Shown: positions 46,701 through 58,326 of the stretch, one piece after another
How the letters are laid out: every line of letters starts with the position of its first letter
How positions within the stretch are numbered: position 1 is the stretch's first letter
Assembly: GCA_024345305.1 (NCBI GenBank)
Contig: BRON01000005.1
Coordinates: forward strand, 1,860,001 to 1,924,000
Source of the DNA: Mrakia gelida
Lineage: Eukaryota; Basidiomycota; Tremellomycetes; Cystofilobasidiales; Mrakiaceae
Reading direction: 5' to 3'
DNA length: 64,000 bases
Program-made: the position numbers and the translations under genes
Notes under the pieces: model-generated
What the model saw: the letters and a program-made list of their open reading frames with translations, nothing else
Told to the model about the DNA's origin: nothing
Databases searched by the model: none

Positions 46701-47954
46701 TTCTCAGTATATTTACTGTCTTTCACTCGGTAACTGACCTATCGCTCTTCTCCTTCAGTCGGACCTGCTTTCTGCGCTGGCGTCCTCTTCGGTTCGCGTC
46801 GTCCTTCTTTCCTTCTCGCCCTCCTTACCTCGCCTCGCTGACTCCCTTCCCTTCTTCTCTCACAGGCGAATCCGACAACTGGATCCCTACGATCGTCCTT
46901 TCCTCCGTCGGACTCGTCCTCGGATCCATCACCCTCGTTTACTCGTCCGACGGAGAGAATCGATTCTGGAGGCTCGGTCGTTGTCTCCTCGGTTTCTCGG
47001 TCGCCATGATTTGGATCATGGCCATCGGTGAGTCTCTCCTCTCGAAAATACCAACACCTTACCCCTCGGTCTCCATGAAAAGCTGACATGCCTTTCGTTC
47101 TGCCCGTCTTCTCCTCCTTCTCCAGCGGACGAAGTCGTCTCCGTCCTCACGGTCCTCGGTGAGATCTTTGGATTGTCGGACGCCATCATCGGTCTCACCA
47201 TCTTCGCCGTAGGGAACTCGACGGCCGATCTGGTAGCGAACCTCAGTATAGCTTCGTTCGCGCCTATCATGGCGTTTTCTGGTGAGTTTTCTCCCTTCGT
47301 TCCGTCGACGCGTCTCCTCGAGCTCACCTCTCTTCTTTCCTTCCCAGCCTGCTTCGGCGGCCCAATGCTCAACATCCTCCTCGGCGTGGGCTTCTCGGGA
47401 GCGTTCGTCACCATCTGTGAGTCTGTCTGTCTTGTTGCACCGCAAGGGGCACGGTTTTGGGAAGGGGAAGAAGAGGGGGACCCCCCGACGCGCTTTCGAG
47501 ACCTCGACTCGACGGGCGCTGACTTTGTTTTCCCTGTTGTTTTCGTGCGGCTCGGCTGGGCTCGTATAATTAGCTTCTGGGAAAGCTTACCCTATCAGCT
47601 TCTCCCCGACGCTGGTCGCCTCGACAGCTGGTCTTCTTTCGTTGCTTGTCATCACGCTCAGTCAGTCCTCTCTTCGTCTCGTTCGATTTCAGCAGTGGTT
47701 CGTTCGTCCTCGAGCTGACTCGTCGCACCTCTGTTCATCCGACTCAGTCTTCGTTCCTCTGAATGGGTACCACATCACTCGACGGTGGGGTGTTTTCCTC
47801 ATCTGCTTCTATGTCGTTTCGATGGTGAGTTGGGCGAGTTTTCGAGGTGGTCGCGCGACGAGAAGAACAGAGCTCAACGTCATCCCTCTCTTTTGCTTCT
47901 CTTCTTCGTCTTTCACAGACGTGCAACATCCTCGCTGAGGTTTTCCTGGAGTAA
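43730..47954 (+). CDS. Na+(K+)/Ca2+ exchanger family cation antiporter
   Basis: CaCA superfamily transporter, NCLX/NCKX-like fungal type. Thirteen exons: 43730-44018, 44157-44196, 44277-44364, 44456-44566, 44644-44899, 44969-46690, 46759-46791, 46866-47027, 47126-47281, 47348-47416, 47574-47660, 47748-47824, 47919-47954; about 1041 aa. N-terminal signal-anchor (ILLIFAFVLILNIALW). First alpha repeat: NTAGVTLLALGNGSPDVFST. Second: IIGLTIFAVGNSTADLVANL, then ACFGGPMLNILLGVGFSG. Between them, exon 6 encodes a ~570-residue Ser/Pro-, acid- and His-rich loop (EEEHHHQSSH, DEDQDDEEED) expected in the cytosol or organelle lumen. Probably an internal-membrane calcium transporter; the coupling ion cannot be told from sequence. 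Confidence 0.88.
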
Positions 47955-48874
47955 GGAGCTTCCCTTGGATCCTTATTTCCCGTTGGGCTCTCTGAGAGGG
48001 CGCCGTTGGAGCGAGGGTGGAGAGAGAGACCTCTTCGTCGAGTGTTGTTGTCCCTTGGCGAGAGGGGAGGATTGAAAACAGAGAGGATGATCCAACGAGA
48101 GACGAGGTTTTTCGCTCTCTTCAATGATTTTCATTAACGGTTTATATACGTGCCGCGTTCCTTATTCGATTCATCTTCATGTTTTTGCCTCTGCAAGAAG
48201 GAGGACCATCTCCAAAAGTGACAGCAAGTCGTTGCCGAGCGAGGTCGTCTCTCTTCGTCTCGCTCCTCCTGCTCCCTCTCGCTCCCTCCCATCGTCGACC
48301 TCCCCCTTCCCTTTCCCATCTCCTCCCTTCCTCCCTCAGCGACCAAAAAAAGGACAGGAAGCGAGCCTTCGGATACCCTTCAACACCTTCCCCCTCCAAT
48401 CTCGATCGGTGTAACACTTGATTCTCTAGAGAGGTGAGTTTGAACGAGCGAGCTCTCCTTCTCCTCCTCCTTTGGCCCCCCTCCCCTTCTTCTCGCCCCT
48501 TCTAGACGAGGATGAGTCCTTTCGAAGAGCTCGTTCGAGGTTTGTGATGGTACTGGTCTTTGTATCTACACTGGAAGAGTGGATCTTGAAGGGAAGAAGA
48601 GAGGGGGAGAAGAGAAGGAAGGAAGGGAGGAGGGAGAGTGTTTGGTGGGTTGAGGTCGGAGAAACACCCAGCAACACACTCCCTCCTCTGCGAGCTTCCT
48701 TCCCTCTCGTATTAGTCCGCAAAGCGCATACATCTACACTCTCGCCTCTTCTCAAGGACTTCACGCTGACTCTCGCTTCTTTTCTTCTCGTCTCTCCCTT
48801 CAGGTCGTCTCTCCTCCGCCCTCCCCTCGCTCCTTCCCCCTCCTCCCTCTCCCTCTCTCTCCCTCCTTCCAGCG
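47955..48874. other. Intergenic and leader of Zds1-like gene
   Basis: After the exchanger stop, mixed sequence. A CTTCCAG acceptor sits right before the Zds1 ATG, with ACGCTGAC upstream, indicating a leader intron. No coding exon is supported. Confidence 0.4.
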
Positions 48875-51800
48875 ATGACGGTCCCAGCACCTACGAGTCC
48901 ACCCGCTCTTCGCTCTCCACCTACTCGGGCTCCCCTCATCCCTACCTCCCCCTCTACGGAATCTGAGATTGCCCGTGAGCTCTCGTCTGTTCGTTCGATT
49001 CGTCGTCGTTCAGGTTCGGTCGGTCAAGCAGGAGCGTTCGATCCAGACCTTCCTCCGCCAACCATGACAGCAGTTCAGTCAACTCTCGACGGAGCAGACG
49101 GAATCGTACCTCAGCAGAACCTCCACTCGACTCCGTCGGCTTCGACGAGCTCTTCGACGGAAGGATCCGAGGAGGAGGAGGACCAGAGTCAGCTCTTTTG
49201 GGTCCCAGCTCATCTTCATCCAGAGTTGGCTCCAGGAGAGTTCAGAGCGTTCCTCAAGGAACACGCCCACGCTCATGCTCTCCAGTCAGACACCACCCAG
49301 CAGTCGACCCTCGGTTCAGGATCAGGAGCAGGTCAAGGAGGTCTCACGGCCTCGTCTTCAGCACCAGCGTTCTCGTCGTCGTCCTCCTCCTCCTCCTCGT
49401 CCAACCCTCCTTCGCCCTTTCAAGACGCCGTCAACCGAGGAGGCTCGTTAGGAAGGAAACGGTCCATGCTCTCCAAGCAGTACACTCCCAGAGCCAACGA
49501 CGGAGTCGAGAACGAGATGCCAGTCGGATCCTTACATCGAGCGAGGACTCATCGGTCGTCCATCTACTCGTCCGCGCTCGGGACAGACGAGGACCCTGGA
49601 GTGTCGTTGGTCGACTTGCAGAAGCTCGAGGAACTGGCAGACGAGGCGGCCAAGAGCAACGATCCGGCCAAGCTGAGGACGATGCTGAGGAGGAGCTGGA
49701 GTATCGGAGGTCATTCGGAACAAGGTGAGTTCTCTCTCTCTTCGTTGAAGGAAGAAGGAAGGAGAGGAAGGAAGGAGGAAAGAGGGACACCGAGCTCACC
49801 TCGCTCGCTCCCTTCTGTTGTTCTCTTCACCATCTGACTCGCTCTACCTTTACCTTCCTCTCTCTGTGATGCAGCCAACATCGACACCATCGACGGAGTA
49901 GGGTTCGACGAGAACGACGCTCCGGTCATCGCCATGCGTCCAGGATCTCCTTCGCTCATCCGTCGGACAGCTCGAACCAAGATCAGGAAGGCTGGCGTCG
50001 AAGGAGATGCAGCTCATCGGTTCGGTCCGTCGAGAAGAGGAAGGACAGCTCATCTCATCGGAGACAACGCCTTGACGTTCGATACCTCGGACTCGCATCT
50101 TCAGCCGGAGGAAGGAGGAGGACACTCGTCGTCGTCGCCCACCTCCCCAGACTCGCCTTCCAAACCTCCCCTCGGGATGGACGACTCCTTCGCTCTCGAA
50201 CGACCAGTCTCCATAACCCCTTCCCTCGACGACTCCTCCATCTACGAATCCTACATCAACTCCCGAGACTCGTACAACTCCCAATCCTCCAACACGTCCC
50301 TCGAAACTGGAACTCCCTCTCGCAGCGAATCTCCCTCCCCCCCCAACCTTCGCCTCTCCCTCCCCTCCCTCAGGATCGACGAGTTCGAACCCGAACACAT
50401 CGAATCCCAAACCACCCCAACTCAAGAACAACCTAACCCCATCTACCTTCCAAGCCCCGTGTCGGAAACCTCCCTCCTCTCCTCGTCGAACGAACGCCAT
50501 TCCCCTCCTACCTCCCCAGAACCTAGTAGTACCCGGTCCAGTGGAGCTCCCTCGCCGGAACCTAGCGAGAGAGCGGTGTCGCCTCAGCCAGCAGCACCGA
50601 CGCTGTTCCCTCCCGGTCACCAGCAGCCCAAGATGGAGAGGTCCGAGTCGAGCAGTAGTGCGGGGAGCTCGTTCACTTCGAGGGAGAAGGAGAAGGAGAA
50701 GGAGAAGAAGGGAGGGTTCTTTTCGAGTAAGAAGGATAAGGATAAGAAGAAGGAGAAGGAAAAGGAGAAGGAGAAGGGGAAGGTGAGTCTTTCGAATCAT
50801 TGATGGTCGTGGTGTCGAGGTCGAGCTCAGCCTCGAAGGAGGTCGAACAGAACGAAGCTGACCTCGCGTTCCCTTCCCTTATTCTTCTTTCAGTTGACCA
50901 AGTCCGGCCACCACTCGAGCTCAGAGAAGGAGAAACCCTTCTTCGGATCCCTCTTCGGCAGCAAGAAGAAGGCTCACGAGGAACCTCCATCGACAGTCAA
51001 CGCCGGCGACGGTCGACTCGCTGCTGCCGCTCTCCTCAAAACAGCCAAGTCTCCCTCCCCAGGACCTCCCTCCCCTACCTCCGGAGCCTTCTCCAACTTC
51101 GCTCGCTACCCCATCCACGTCGAACGAGCCGTCTACCGTCTCAGTCACATCAAGCTCGCGAACCCTCGTCGGCCGCTCTACGAACAGGTCCTCATCTCCA
51201 ACCTCATGTTCTGGTACCTCAGCATCATCAACAAGGCTCAGAACGCTGGGAAGGAGGGAGAGAAGGTCGAGGGGAAGAAGGAGGAGGGAGGATCAGAGTC
51301 GGAGGGAGAGAAGGTGGAGAAACCCAAAGCCGCGCCGGTCAAGGGCACTCCTTCGGGCAACTCGAGTCAGAACCCTTACATCAACGGATCGACACCTCCC
51401 ACCAGTCCAGCAGCCAAGCGAACGAGCTTGACGAAGAAGGAGGATCCTCGAGCAGCTCGTCCAGCTCTTCGGTCGGCGGAGACTCCCGTTCGGACACCTC
51501 AGTACGGAGTGCAGAACGCTCAGATCGACAAGGAGTACTCGCCTCAGCAGCAGCAGCAGCAGCAACATCGAGAGAGGGAACCTCGTCCACCACCTCCAGC
51601 CAACCTCGCTCCTCCTCAGAACTCCCAGCAGCAGCAGCCTCCCTCGCGCGAACCTCGTCGAAGCCCTCCTCCTCAACAACAGCAGCAGCAGCAGCAACTC
51701 CTCCCTCAGCGTCAACCGAGCTACCCTGGATCGTCTTCGTCCGGACCTCCGAACCAACGAGGACCTCCTCCAGAGAGAGATCCACGAGCAGCTCCTCCTC

Positions 51801-52696
51801 CTCTCTACGGAGGACCTCCCATCGGTTCGGGACCTACCCCTCCTCCTCAGTTCGACTCGCGCGTCGTCTCGAACGGAGCCTACCCTTACTCGCCTGGTCC
51901 TCCTCAGCAACAACACGGCGCTCCTCCTCCCTCCCAATCCAAACCTACCTCTCCTCCCCATCTCGTCAACCCTCCCATGCGTCGAGGAACGAGCGAACAA
52001 GCAGGAGGAAGCCCGTACCCTTCTCAGCCGATGCAGCGAATCCAAACCGACGGCCAACAGCAACACCCTCCTCCTCCTCGAGCTCAGCCCGGACCAGGTC
52101 AGATCTTCCAGCACCCGAACGGTCAAGCTCAACCAGGACAGGTCTTCCGTCATCCCAGCGGAAGTGGTGCTGGTGGACCTCCCAGTCCAGGAGGGATTCG
52201 TCCAGGAGAGGTCTTCAACCCGAACCTCCTTCCTCAGATCGGTCAGGTCTTTCATCACCAGCAAGGAGGATATCGACCTCCTCCTATGCGACCTGGACCT
52301 CCTCCTCAACAGCAGCAAGGAGGTCGACCTCCTCCCGGACCGCCAGGCCAACAACCCTACCCCTACCCTCCTCAGCAGTACCCTCCCAACCATCCCAACC
52401 ACCCCAGTCAGCAGCATCACGCTCGACCTCCACCTCCTGGACCTTATCAGCAGCAGCAAGGAGGACCTGTCCGACCGAGGAGTCCACCACCGCCGGGAGG
52501 GTACCCTCAGAACTATGGTCGTCCTCCGCCGCCGTCGCAGCCTCAGTTTGCTGGAGGAGGAGGACCGCCGGCGGGCTACTACGGAGGAGGAGGAGGACCA
52601 CCGCCTCAGCAGGGTCATGGTCAGCAGCCGCATCGGAGTAGGAGTACGGAGGGACCGAATCATCATGCTGGGGAGACGAGGGAGCGGGTGAGGTAG
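48875..52696 (+). CDS. Zds1/Zds2-like protein with Gln/Pro-rich tail
   Basis: Three exons (48875-49724, 49875-50782, 50894-52696), about 1186 aa. Residues ~90-290 include a conserved N-terminal block (QLFWVPAHLHPELAPGEFRA; LVDLQKLEELADEAAKSNDP; MLRRSWSIGG). The Zds C-terminal domain is clear near residues ~660-710: NFARYPIHVERAVYRLSHIK, LANPRRPLYEQVLISNLMFW, YLSIINK. In yeast, Zds proteins bind the PP2A subunit Cdc55 and regulate mitotic entry and polarity. Lysine runs (KEKEKEKKGG, KKDKDKKKEKEKEK) precede it. Unusually, ~470 residues follow it, rich in Gln and Pro, with a four-fold GQIF/GQVF/GEVF motif at about 52098-52260. The function of the tail is unknown. Confidence 0.85.
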
Positions 52697-53540
52697 TCAC
52701 GCGTCGGCGGTTTGGGTTTTGAGTCGGGTTTCGTTTCGCTCTCGCTTGGACTCCTTCCACCCCACCTCCTCCTTCTTTTCATCACATCTTCGTTTTCACA
52801 CACACTCGCATTTTTCTCTTCCCCCTCCCACCTCATCGCCTCTTTCAACTCCAACTCATGCCTTCCCCCGCTCCTCCTCCCTTCGGACCTCGCTCTTCTT
52901 GCTACATCACTTTCTCTATCTTACTTTCACTCTTACTCTCCCTTGCTTGCTCGCTCGCCTCGTTTTCTTCTCGTTCACTCACGTTCTTCACCTTTTTTTT
53001 CTGCTTTTGCTTTCGACGCGATTTGATCGATCCTCGTTTGCTTTCCTCTTTGTTCCTCGTTCTTACGGAAAGGGAAGCTGGTGGCGGAAAGAAGGGAACT
53101 GTCTTGAGCGCTCGTTCTGTGGGAGCTGGATTCTGAAAGGGGCAGTGCGGGGGGGTGATGGACGAGGGAAAGGTGGGGAGGTCGAGGTCGAGCGTCGAGC
53201 GTCGAGTCGAAGGGAAAGGAGGAGATGAGAAGGAGGAGACGAGGGTCGTTCGCTCGCTTGCTAAGGTCAATTAAGAAGGGACTCGATTGCTTTGGCGTGC
53301 TGCTCCGATTGAGAGTGAAGATGAAGGAAAGGAAAACAAAGAGAGCCGAAGAAGTCGAGTCGTCGTTGAACGCTCGTTCACCTTCGTCTCCCACTCTTCC
53401 CTCTCACTGCTCTCCGTTTCTACACACATATAGGGATGCATAAAAACTCGTGGAAAGCGCTCGCAAAGCTGAGGCGTCCACAAGTTCCGAAACCATGAAA
53501 CCCAACCCGACGCGACGTCAAAACAGCAACACAGCGCAGC
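52697..53540. other. Intergenic: Zds1 3'UTR and tRNA upstream region
   Basis: T/C-rich 3'UTR-like sequence to about 53020, then purine-rich. No gene seen. Confidence 0.45.
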
Positions 53541-53611
53541 GGTTTCTTAGTATAGAGGTCAGTATCCCAGACTCTGACCCTGGAGACGTGGGTTCGATTC
53601 CCACAGAAACC
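53541..53611 (+). tRNA. tRNA-Gln (CTG)
   Basis: Cloverleaf of 71 nt without intron. Acceptor GGTTTCT pairs perfectly with AGAAACC. D-arm AGTATAGAGGTCAGTAT. Anticodon stem CCAGA/CCTGG (one A-C mismatch next to the loop) with loop CTCTGAC, anticodon CTG at 53574-53576. T-arm GTGGG-TTCGATT-CCCAC. A short T-run follows, as for RNA polymerase III termination. Confidence 0.85.
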
Positions 53612-54001
53612 TTGTCCTTTTTGTTGGCGGCGCCAAGAAGCGGTAGGAGGGAGGGGAGGCGAAGGTTGGTGCCTGGATCGACGCACGAGAATGACTCGAC
53701 GCTGACGAGGGAGTTGGAGGAAGGTGGTGAGGTGTGACTTGGGAGGCGATCGGTATGGAAGTGAAGGATGTGTAGGGAGGTATAGGCGTGGTTTGGAGCG
53801 GGAAGGGATGAGATGCGGAAGGAGAGGAAGCAGCGAAAAGGCCCGTCGAGAGTTGGACGCGTCGGATGACCATGTTTTGTGCTCTTCGTTCAATCCCTTC
53901 TTGAAGCATCTTCTTCGGGACCTCGGATCTAGTATAGATACTCATGAGACAAGGATCAAGCCGGGACCAGAGACTCAGAGCAGCTCGACGCTCGTGAAAA
54001 A
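53612..54001. other. Spacer between tRNA and tRNA-like relic
   Basis: GGAGG-rich; no gene seen. It ends in an A-run (T-run on the minus strand) that would terminate the minus-strand tRNA-like sequence. Confidence 0.4.
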
Positions 54002-54106
54002 GATCGAGGCCGTTCGAACCTGCGCCCTCAGAGAGGAGATGATATTGTACTTGAATCTTGTTCGTTCGAATCAGCCGTCGTAACCACTTGACTACATCGA
54101 CCGATC
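54002..54106 (-). pseudogene. tRNA-like sequence, probable tRNA pseudogene
   Basis: On the minus strand: a D-arm-like GTAGTCAAGTGGTTACGAC, then a long anticodon/variable region, then GCAGGTTCGAAC resembling a T-arm, ending GATC and five Ts. The T-stem cannot close (GGCCT instead of CCTGC) and the acceptor pairs only partly (GATCG with CGATC). A degenerate intron-containing tRNA is the best guess; identity is not assignable. Confidence 0.4.
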
Positions 54107-55557
54107 AGTTGATATAAATCTACTGATTGACATCGAATCTCAGTGCCTGGGTAGGTCCTCAACGGAGAATGGATGATCTTTCGAGATCAGTACGCGTCGT
54201 CGTCGTCGAAGCTCGCTTTCCCTCTGTTGCTTGGACTCAATGAGTAAGGTGAGCGAGCAAAGATGTCAGAGATGCACTAGAATGTACTGAAAGTGGTGGT
54301 ACAGGGTTAGACGAGGAGAGAAGAAGGAGAGGGAGAAGGAAAACGAGGGTCGTTGAGTCGCCCGCCCGTCAGAATCTGTCCCTCGCTCGTCAGAATCGAG
54401 TAGAGGGAGGAATCGAGTCAACTCTGGCTGAGAGAAGTAGATTTTGGATAGTAACGAGCTGGTTGAAAGGGTGGCCGAGATCTCCAAGTTGATTTGAGCG
54501 AAAGGATTGGAAGGAAAGACGCGTCGCTGAGGTTGAACGAGCTGAGTTTCTCTGTCGTCTTCGAACGACGACTTTGGTTCTCATCAGCCCAGTCTCCATC
54601 ACTTTACTACATCGACTGTATGACATTGGATCGGGGTCCAAGGGTAGGTTGCCTGGCTCCAGCGAGTCGCCCGCCCGTCTCGTCAACGGGACAGCTTTGG
54701 ACGCGTCGCTCGGTTCGTACTCGTCTGCTCGGTTCGATCTTTCGGCCCCCTTTCCATTGCCACACATACAGAGAGCAAGAGCTCGGTGGACTCGCCGAGC
54801 TGATTCAGAGGAAGTAGATGCTGAAGGAGTAAAGAAGGGAACGAGCGCGTCTGGTGCAGCCCATCAGAATCCGCTCTCGCTGGTTGAAATCGAGTAGAGG
54901 GTGTTTCAGGGTCGATTTCGGGTTTTTGTAGTGCTGCTAGCATATTCAGGAGTTCGCGAAGAGTGGCGGGGAGGGCCAAATAACAATCTAAAGGAGAAGA
55001 GGGAGAGGGAAAGACGCGTCGCTCTTTGTGTACGCTTCGCAGAACGAAACGCGTCTTGGCTCTTGCTTCGGGTTTGACTGTTTGAAGAGCAGGTTGACGT
55101 TGAAGGGGAGACATCGGTGTAGTAGTGAAGGACTGAGAGAGCGCACGAAGAAAGGGGTAGCGGAGGTAACTTTCCCTCGATGAAGCGACGCGCTCGTTCG
55201 CGATTCTTTTCCGCCACATCTCCTTCCTCGAAGGCTTTCGTCGCTCTACCACTCTGCGAGAGGAATTGTATCAACTCCCAAAACGGAGCAGTAAGGTCAC
55301 CAGGCCGGTAAAGAGAAGGCAGGAGGAGAGAGAAGCAGAAGGAAGACGCGCGTCGTCGTCTCGTTTCAGCTTGAGACCTCTTCCTTGAGTACTACCATAG
55401 TCGAGTATATATATCACCTCCTCGACCAAGACCTCAGAGTGCTGTAGAAGGAAGGACAGCGGAGGGAAGAGGGCAGAATGGCCGGGTGGGGGCCGAGTTT
55501 GAGTGTCGCCGTCGTATAACAAAGGGGCGATTCGGTGTAACAAGCAATCTTATGTTG
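54107..55557. other. Gene-poor spacer
   Basis: No coding exon supported on either strand. A pattern of GTCGCCCGCCCGTC near 54356 and 54664 followed by AGAATC and ATCGAGTAGAGGG near 54397 and 54888 suggests an old duplication of about 300-500 bp inside this spacer. GACGCGTC occurs near 54519, 54702 and 55012. Confidence 0.4.
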
Positions 55558-55641
55558 GGTTGGATAGTATAGTTGGTTAGTACACACGGTTCTGATTAAG
55601 AGTCGTCTCCGTGGGACCTGGGTTCGAATCCCTGTCCGACC
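55558..55641 (+). tRNA. tRNA with 12-nt intron, probably Gln (CTG)
   Basis: Acceptor GGTTGGA pairs with TCCGACC (one G-U). D-arm TAGTATAGTTGGTTAGTA. Anticodon stem CACGG/CCGTG encloses 19 nt, which fits a 7-nt loop (TTCTGA plus T) interrupted after position 37 by a 12-nt intron at 55596-55607. That gives anticodon CTG at 55592-55594. T-arm CTGGG-TTCGAAT-CCCTG has one mismatch. TTTT follows immediately. Identity depends on the intron placement. Confidence 0.7.
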
Positions 55642-56807
55642 TTTTGCCACTCCCCAGCGCTTTTCGCGCTCTGGGGACCCCCTTTTTGATCCAGGGAAGC
55701 TCCTCCCCTCAGGCCTCTTTGTGGTGTCTTTGAAGTGGTTGAGCTCGATCTCACTCGCCTTCCACAATGTCGTTCTTCCGTTCAATCTCCACTCTACTCC
55801 TCTGCGGCCACAATTCGAGATGTGCAAATCTTCCCCGGAGGTGCGCCAACGTGCTCGCTTTCAGGAGGATGCCTCTTCCCTAGGCTTGAGCCGTCGATGT
55901 CGTACGCGTCGAGTTCTCCCACCTTCTTTCGTCTCACCGCCCCGTTCTCCCCTCATAGATGTCATTGTTCTCCTTCACGAGACAAACAGAGTCAGCAGAT
56001 CAAATCTCTCTCTTATAGGTTTTCCCTCGTGCTCTGAGATCAGCTTGAAAGGCGAGCGGAGAGGAGGACGACGCGTCACTCGGACGGAGAGCTCGCTCGC
56101 TGATCGTGGAGCTCTGAACACGAAGACAGCGACGTCATGAGGCGAGATTCTAGCATATGGTCTCGTGCTCCACCTTGGGGCTTAGAGGTGTAGCAGTGGA
56201 GGGAAAGAGGTCGGGCAGGAGGGGGGAGAAAGAGGGGGACGGGTCGCGGTTTTGCTCGATGTCAATGCAATCGCTCGAGTTTCTCTCTTATTACCGGCAG
56301 TGGTTTCTGAGTTATATAGCAGCCGTTCTTTGCGATTGATCCAAATCATAGAGGTGCGCAGAGGAAAGATGAAAACGAAGAGTGTTGCAAGACGCGACGC
56401 GACTAAACAAACCCGTCAGCAAGACTTCTCAGTCCCCAAGTTGCTCGAGAGCCTTCATAGCTGAGTAGCACGTTTCATGAGTCTCGGAGGGTGCGGTCAT
56501 GACTCAGGACCGAACAGTGTTGACACTCTCAAGCGAGAGGATCGGTGCGTAGACAGCGACGGGAGAGAAGGGCTGTCTGCGTGTTTTCGGAACCGGTTCG
56601 ACGCTTTGGCAACCTTTTAGATAGGAAGTTTACTGTCGAAACCTCGGAGAGTCAGACCAAAGGGGACGTTTTGGGCGATGGTGGGACGGTGGAACTCAGA
56701 AGCGGTCGGAAGAACGACGTGAGCTAAGAGGCTTCCGCTCTTCCTTCCACCAACCGTCACGACCTCCTTTCCCTCTTCTTCACGACCACTTCTCTTCGTC
56801 AAACCAC
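55642..56807. other. Gene-poor spacer
   Basis: Mixed composition after the tRNA terminator; no supported exon, RNA gene or repeat. Confidence 0.4.
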
Positions 56808-58030
56808 ATGTCATCCCTCCGGACTGTCGAGGATCCATCGGTCTGCTCGCAACAGCTTGTGAGAGCTCAAGGCGAAGGCAGACCTCAAACCGAAGTCGAG
56901 CTCAACTTCCTCCTCCTTCCTTTTCGCCGGTCGAAGCGTGTGGGACACGACAACAAGTCTGTAAGTCCCATCACTTTCCCTTCGACGCTAGAAGGGTCTT
57001 GGACGGAAGACCAGAGTTCTGGCAGAGGGAGGCTGATCGCTGTCGTCGAACGAGGGACGGAAGGCGAAGGAGGAGGGAGAGAGGGAGGGGAAGACAAAGC
57101 TCAACATCCTTGATGCGTTCAGCCCTCCCTTATCAGTCGAAGGCACACCACCTTTCGCTTCTGGGTCATACATCTTCGCCCGTTCACATTCTGAAACGAG
57201 CTGACCCTCCTTCTTCTTGTCGTTGCTCGCTCTTCAGCCGTCCGTCTCTCTCGACCTCGCTCGCCAGCTTCCTTCCCTTCAGCTCCTTCGATTCGAGACC
57301 GCCTCGACTTCGTATCTCGGCTGCGTTCCTCCCCCATCATGCTTCAAGATGCTTCTGTCTGCCTACTCGTCACGTCCTCCTATCGCTAGGCAGCCAAAGC
57401 TCAAAGCTGTCGCATCCGTCGCTCAGCCGCCGAGGTCCTTTGGAGTCGGTCGACCTTCGTTCTCTCATAGCTCGTGTTCCTCCAACATCCTACCGTTCCC
57501 TGTCTTTCGCGGGCTTCGATCCAATCAAGATACATCCGGACATGCTTCTGCGTCTTTTCAGACGTCGAGTGATGCTGTCTATCTTAAGGAGGCGCGTTTC
57601 CTGTTCGACATGCATGGTGCGTTTCGTTCTCTTTCGTCTCGCTTCGTCCAATCTCCTTCAGACTCGCATCCCACAGGCTCACGAACTGATTCGTGTACTT
57701 CGCTTATCCCCTTCACGTCTTGCTCGTCCTTCTCGCAGTAAACCACCAACGAGGACCGCTTCACGACCTTCATTTCATCGACGTCGACGACCTCGCTCTC
57801 CCTCCGCCTCAACCTCTTGAGCCCCTTCCAGCTCTCACCCTCCACGTATCACCCCATCTAGCGACTCGAGACCCTTCAGCATCTCTCCATCTCTTTCGCT
57901 CAAGGCGCCGGAGCAGTTATCGGACGCGTCGCGGATCTCGTCCTCTTCCAGCCTCGTCTCCCTTCTCGAGCTCTTTCCTCCGGGCTCACTGCTAGAAGCA
58001 GGTCGTTTTCGCCCTCTGTACCAGCCGGCT
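56808..58030 (+). pseudogene. Decayed spliced ORF, possibly F-box/LRR-like
   Basis: Starts MSSLRTVEDPSVCSQQL at 56808. Later blocks look protein-like but lie in different frames: SLDLARQLPSLQLLRFETAS (about 57250), FAGFDPIKIHPDMLLRLFRR (about 57510), MAHELIRVLRLSPSRLARPS after a splice at 57618/57678, HDLHFIDVDDLALPPPQPLE (about 57760) and RLETLQHLSISFAQGAGAVI (about 57865). Leucine spacing recalls substrate domains of F-box proteins elsewhere in the window. No single phase-consistent model covers it. Confidence 0.3.
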
Positions 58031-58326
58031 TGACGCTTTCCTTTCCTCTTCGGTGCTTGAACGTCATAAACTTTCAGCGACAGCGACCCGGCACAGATTG
58101 CCGAAGATCAAAGAACGAGTTTCGCGCCTTGTGCTCCTCCTTCCTTCCTGTCAGTTTTTGTAGATCTCTCGGTCGACCGTCGCCCCGAGTCACCAGACCA
58201 CGAGAGATGTTAATTTCGTGCTATATGGGGTTGGAGGGGCCACTCGTTCCTTCCTTCCTTCAACCCCTTCATCGTCGTTCTTCCCTCCCTTCTTCTCCAC
58301 TTCTTCTCCAGAAACAGACCGCAAAC
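58031..58326. promoter_or_regulatory. Promoter/leader of the MFS transporter gene
   Basis: CT-rich just before the ATG; no defined element recognised. Confidence 0.35.

Noticed and set aside
50800..52641. Long plus- and minus-strand open frames inside the Zds1 exon 3
   Set aside because: They are alternative frames of the Gln/Pro-rich repeat tail; only the frame holding the Zds domain is coherent with exons 1 and 2.
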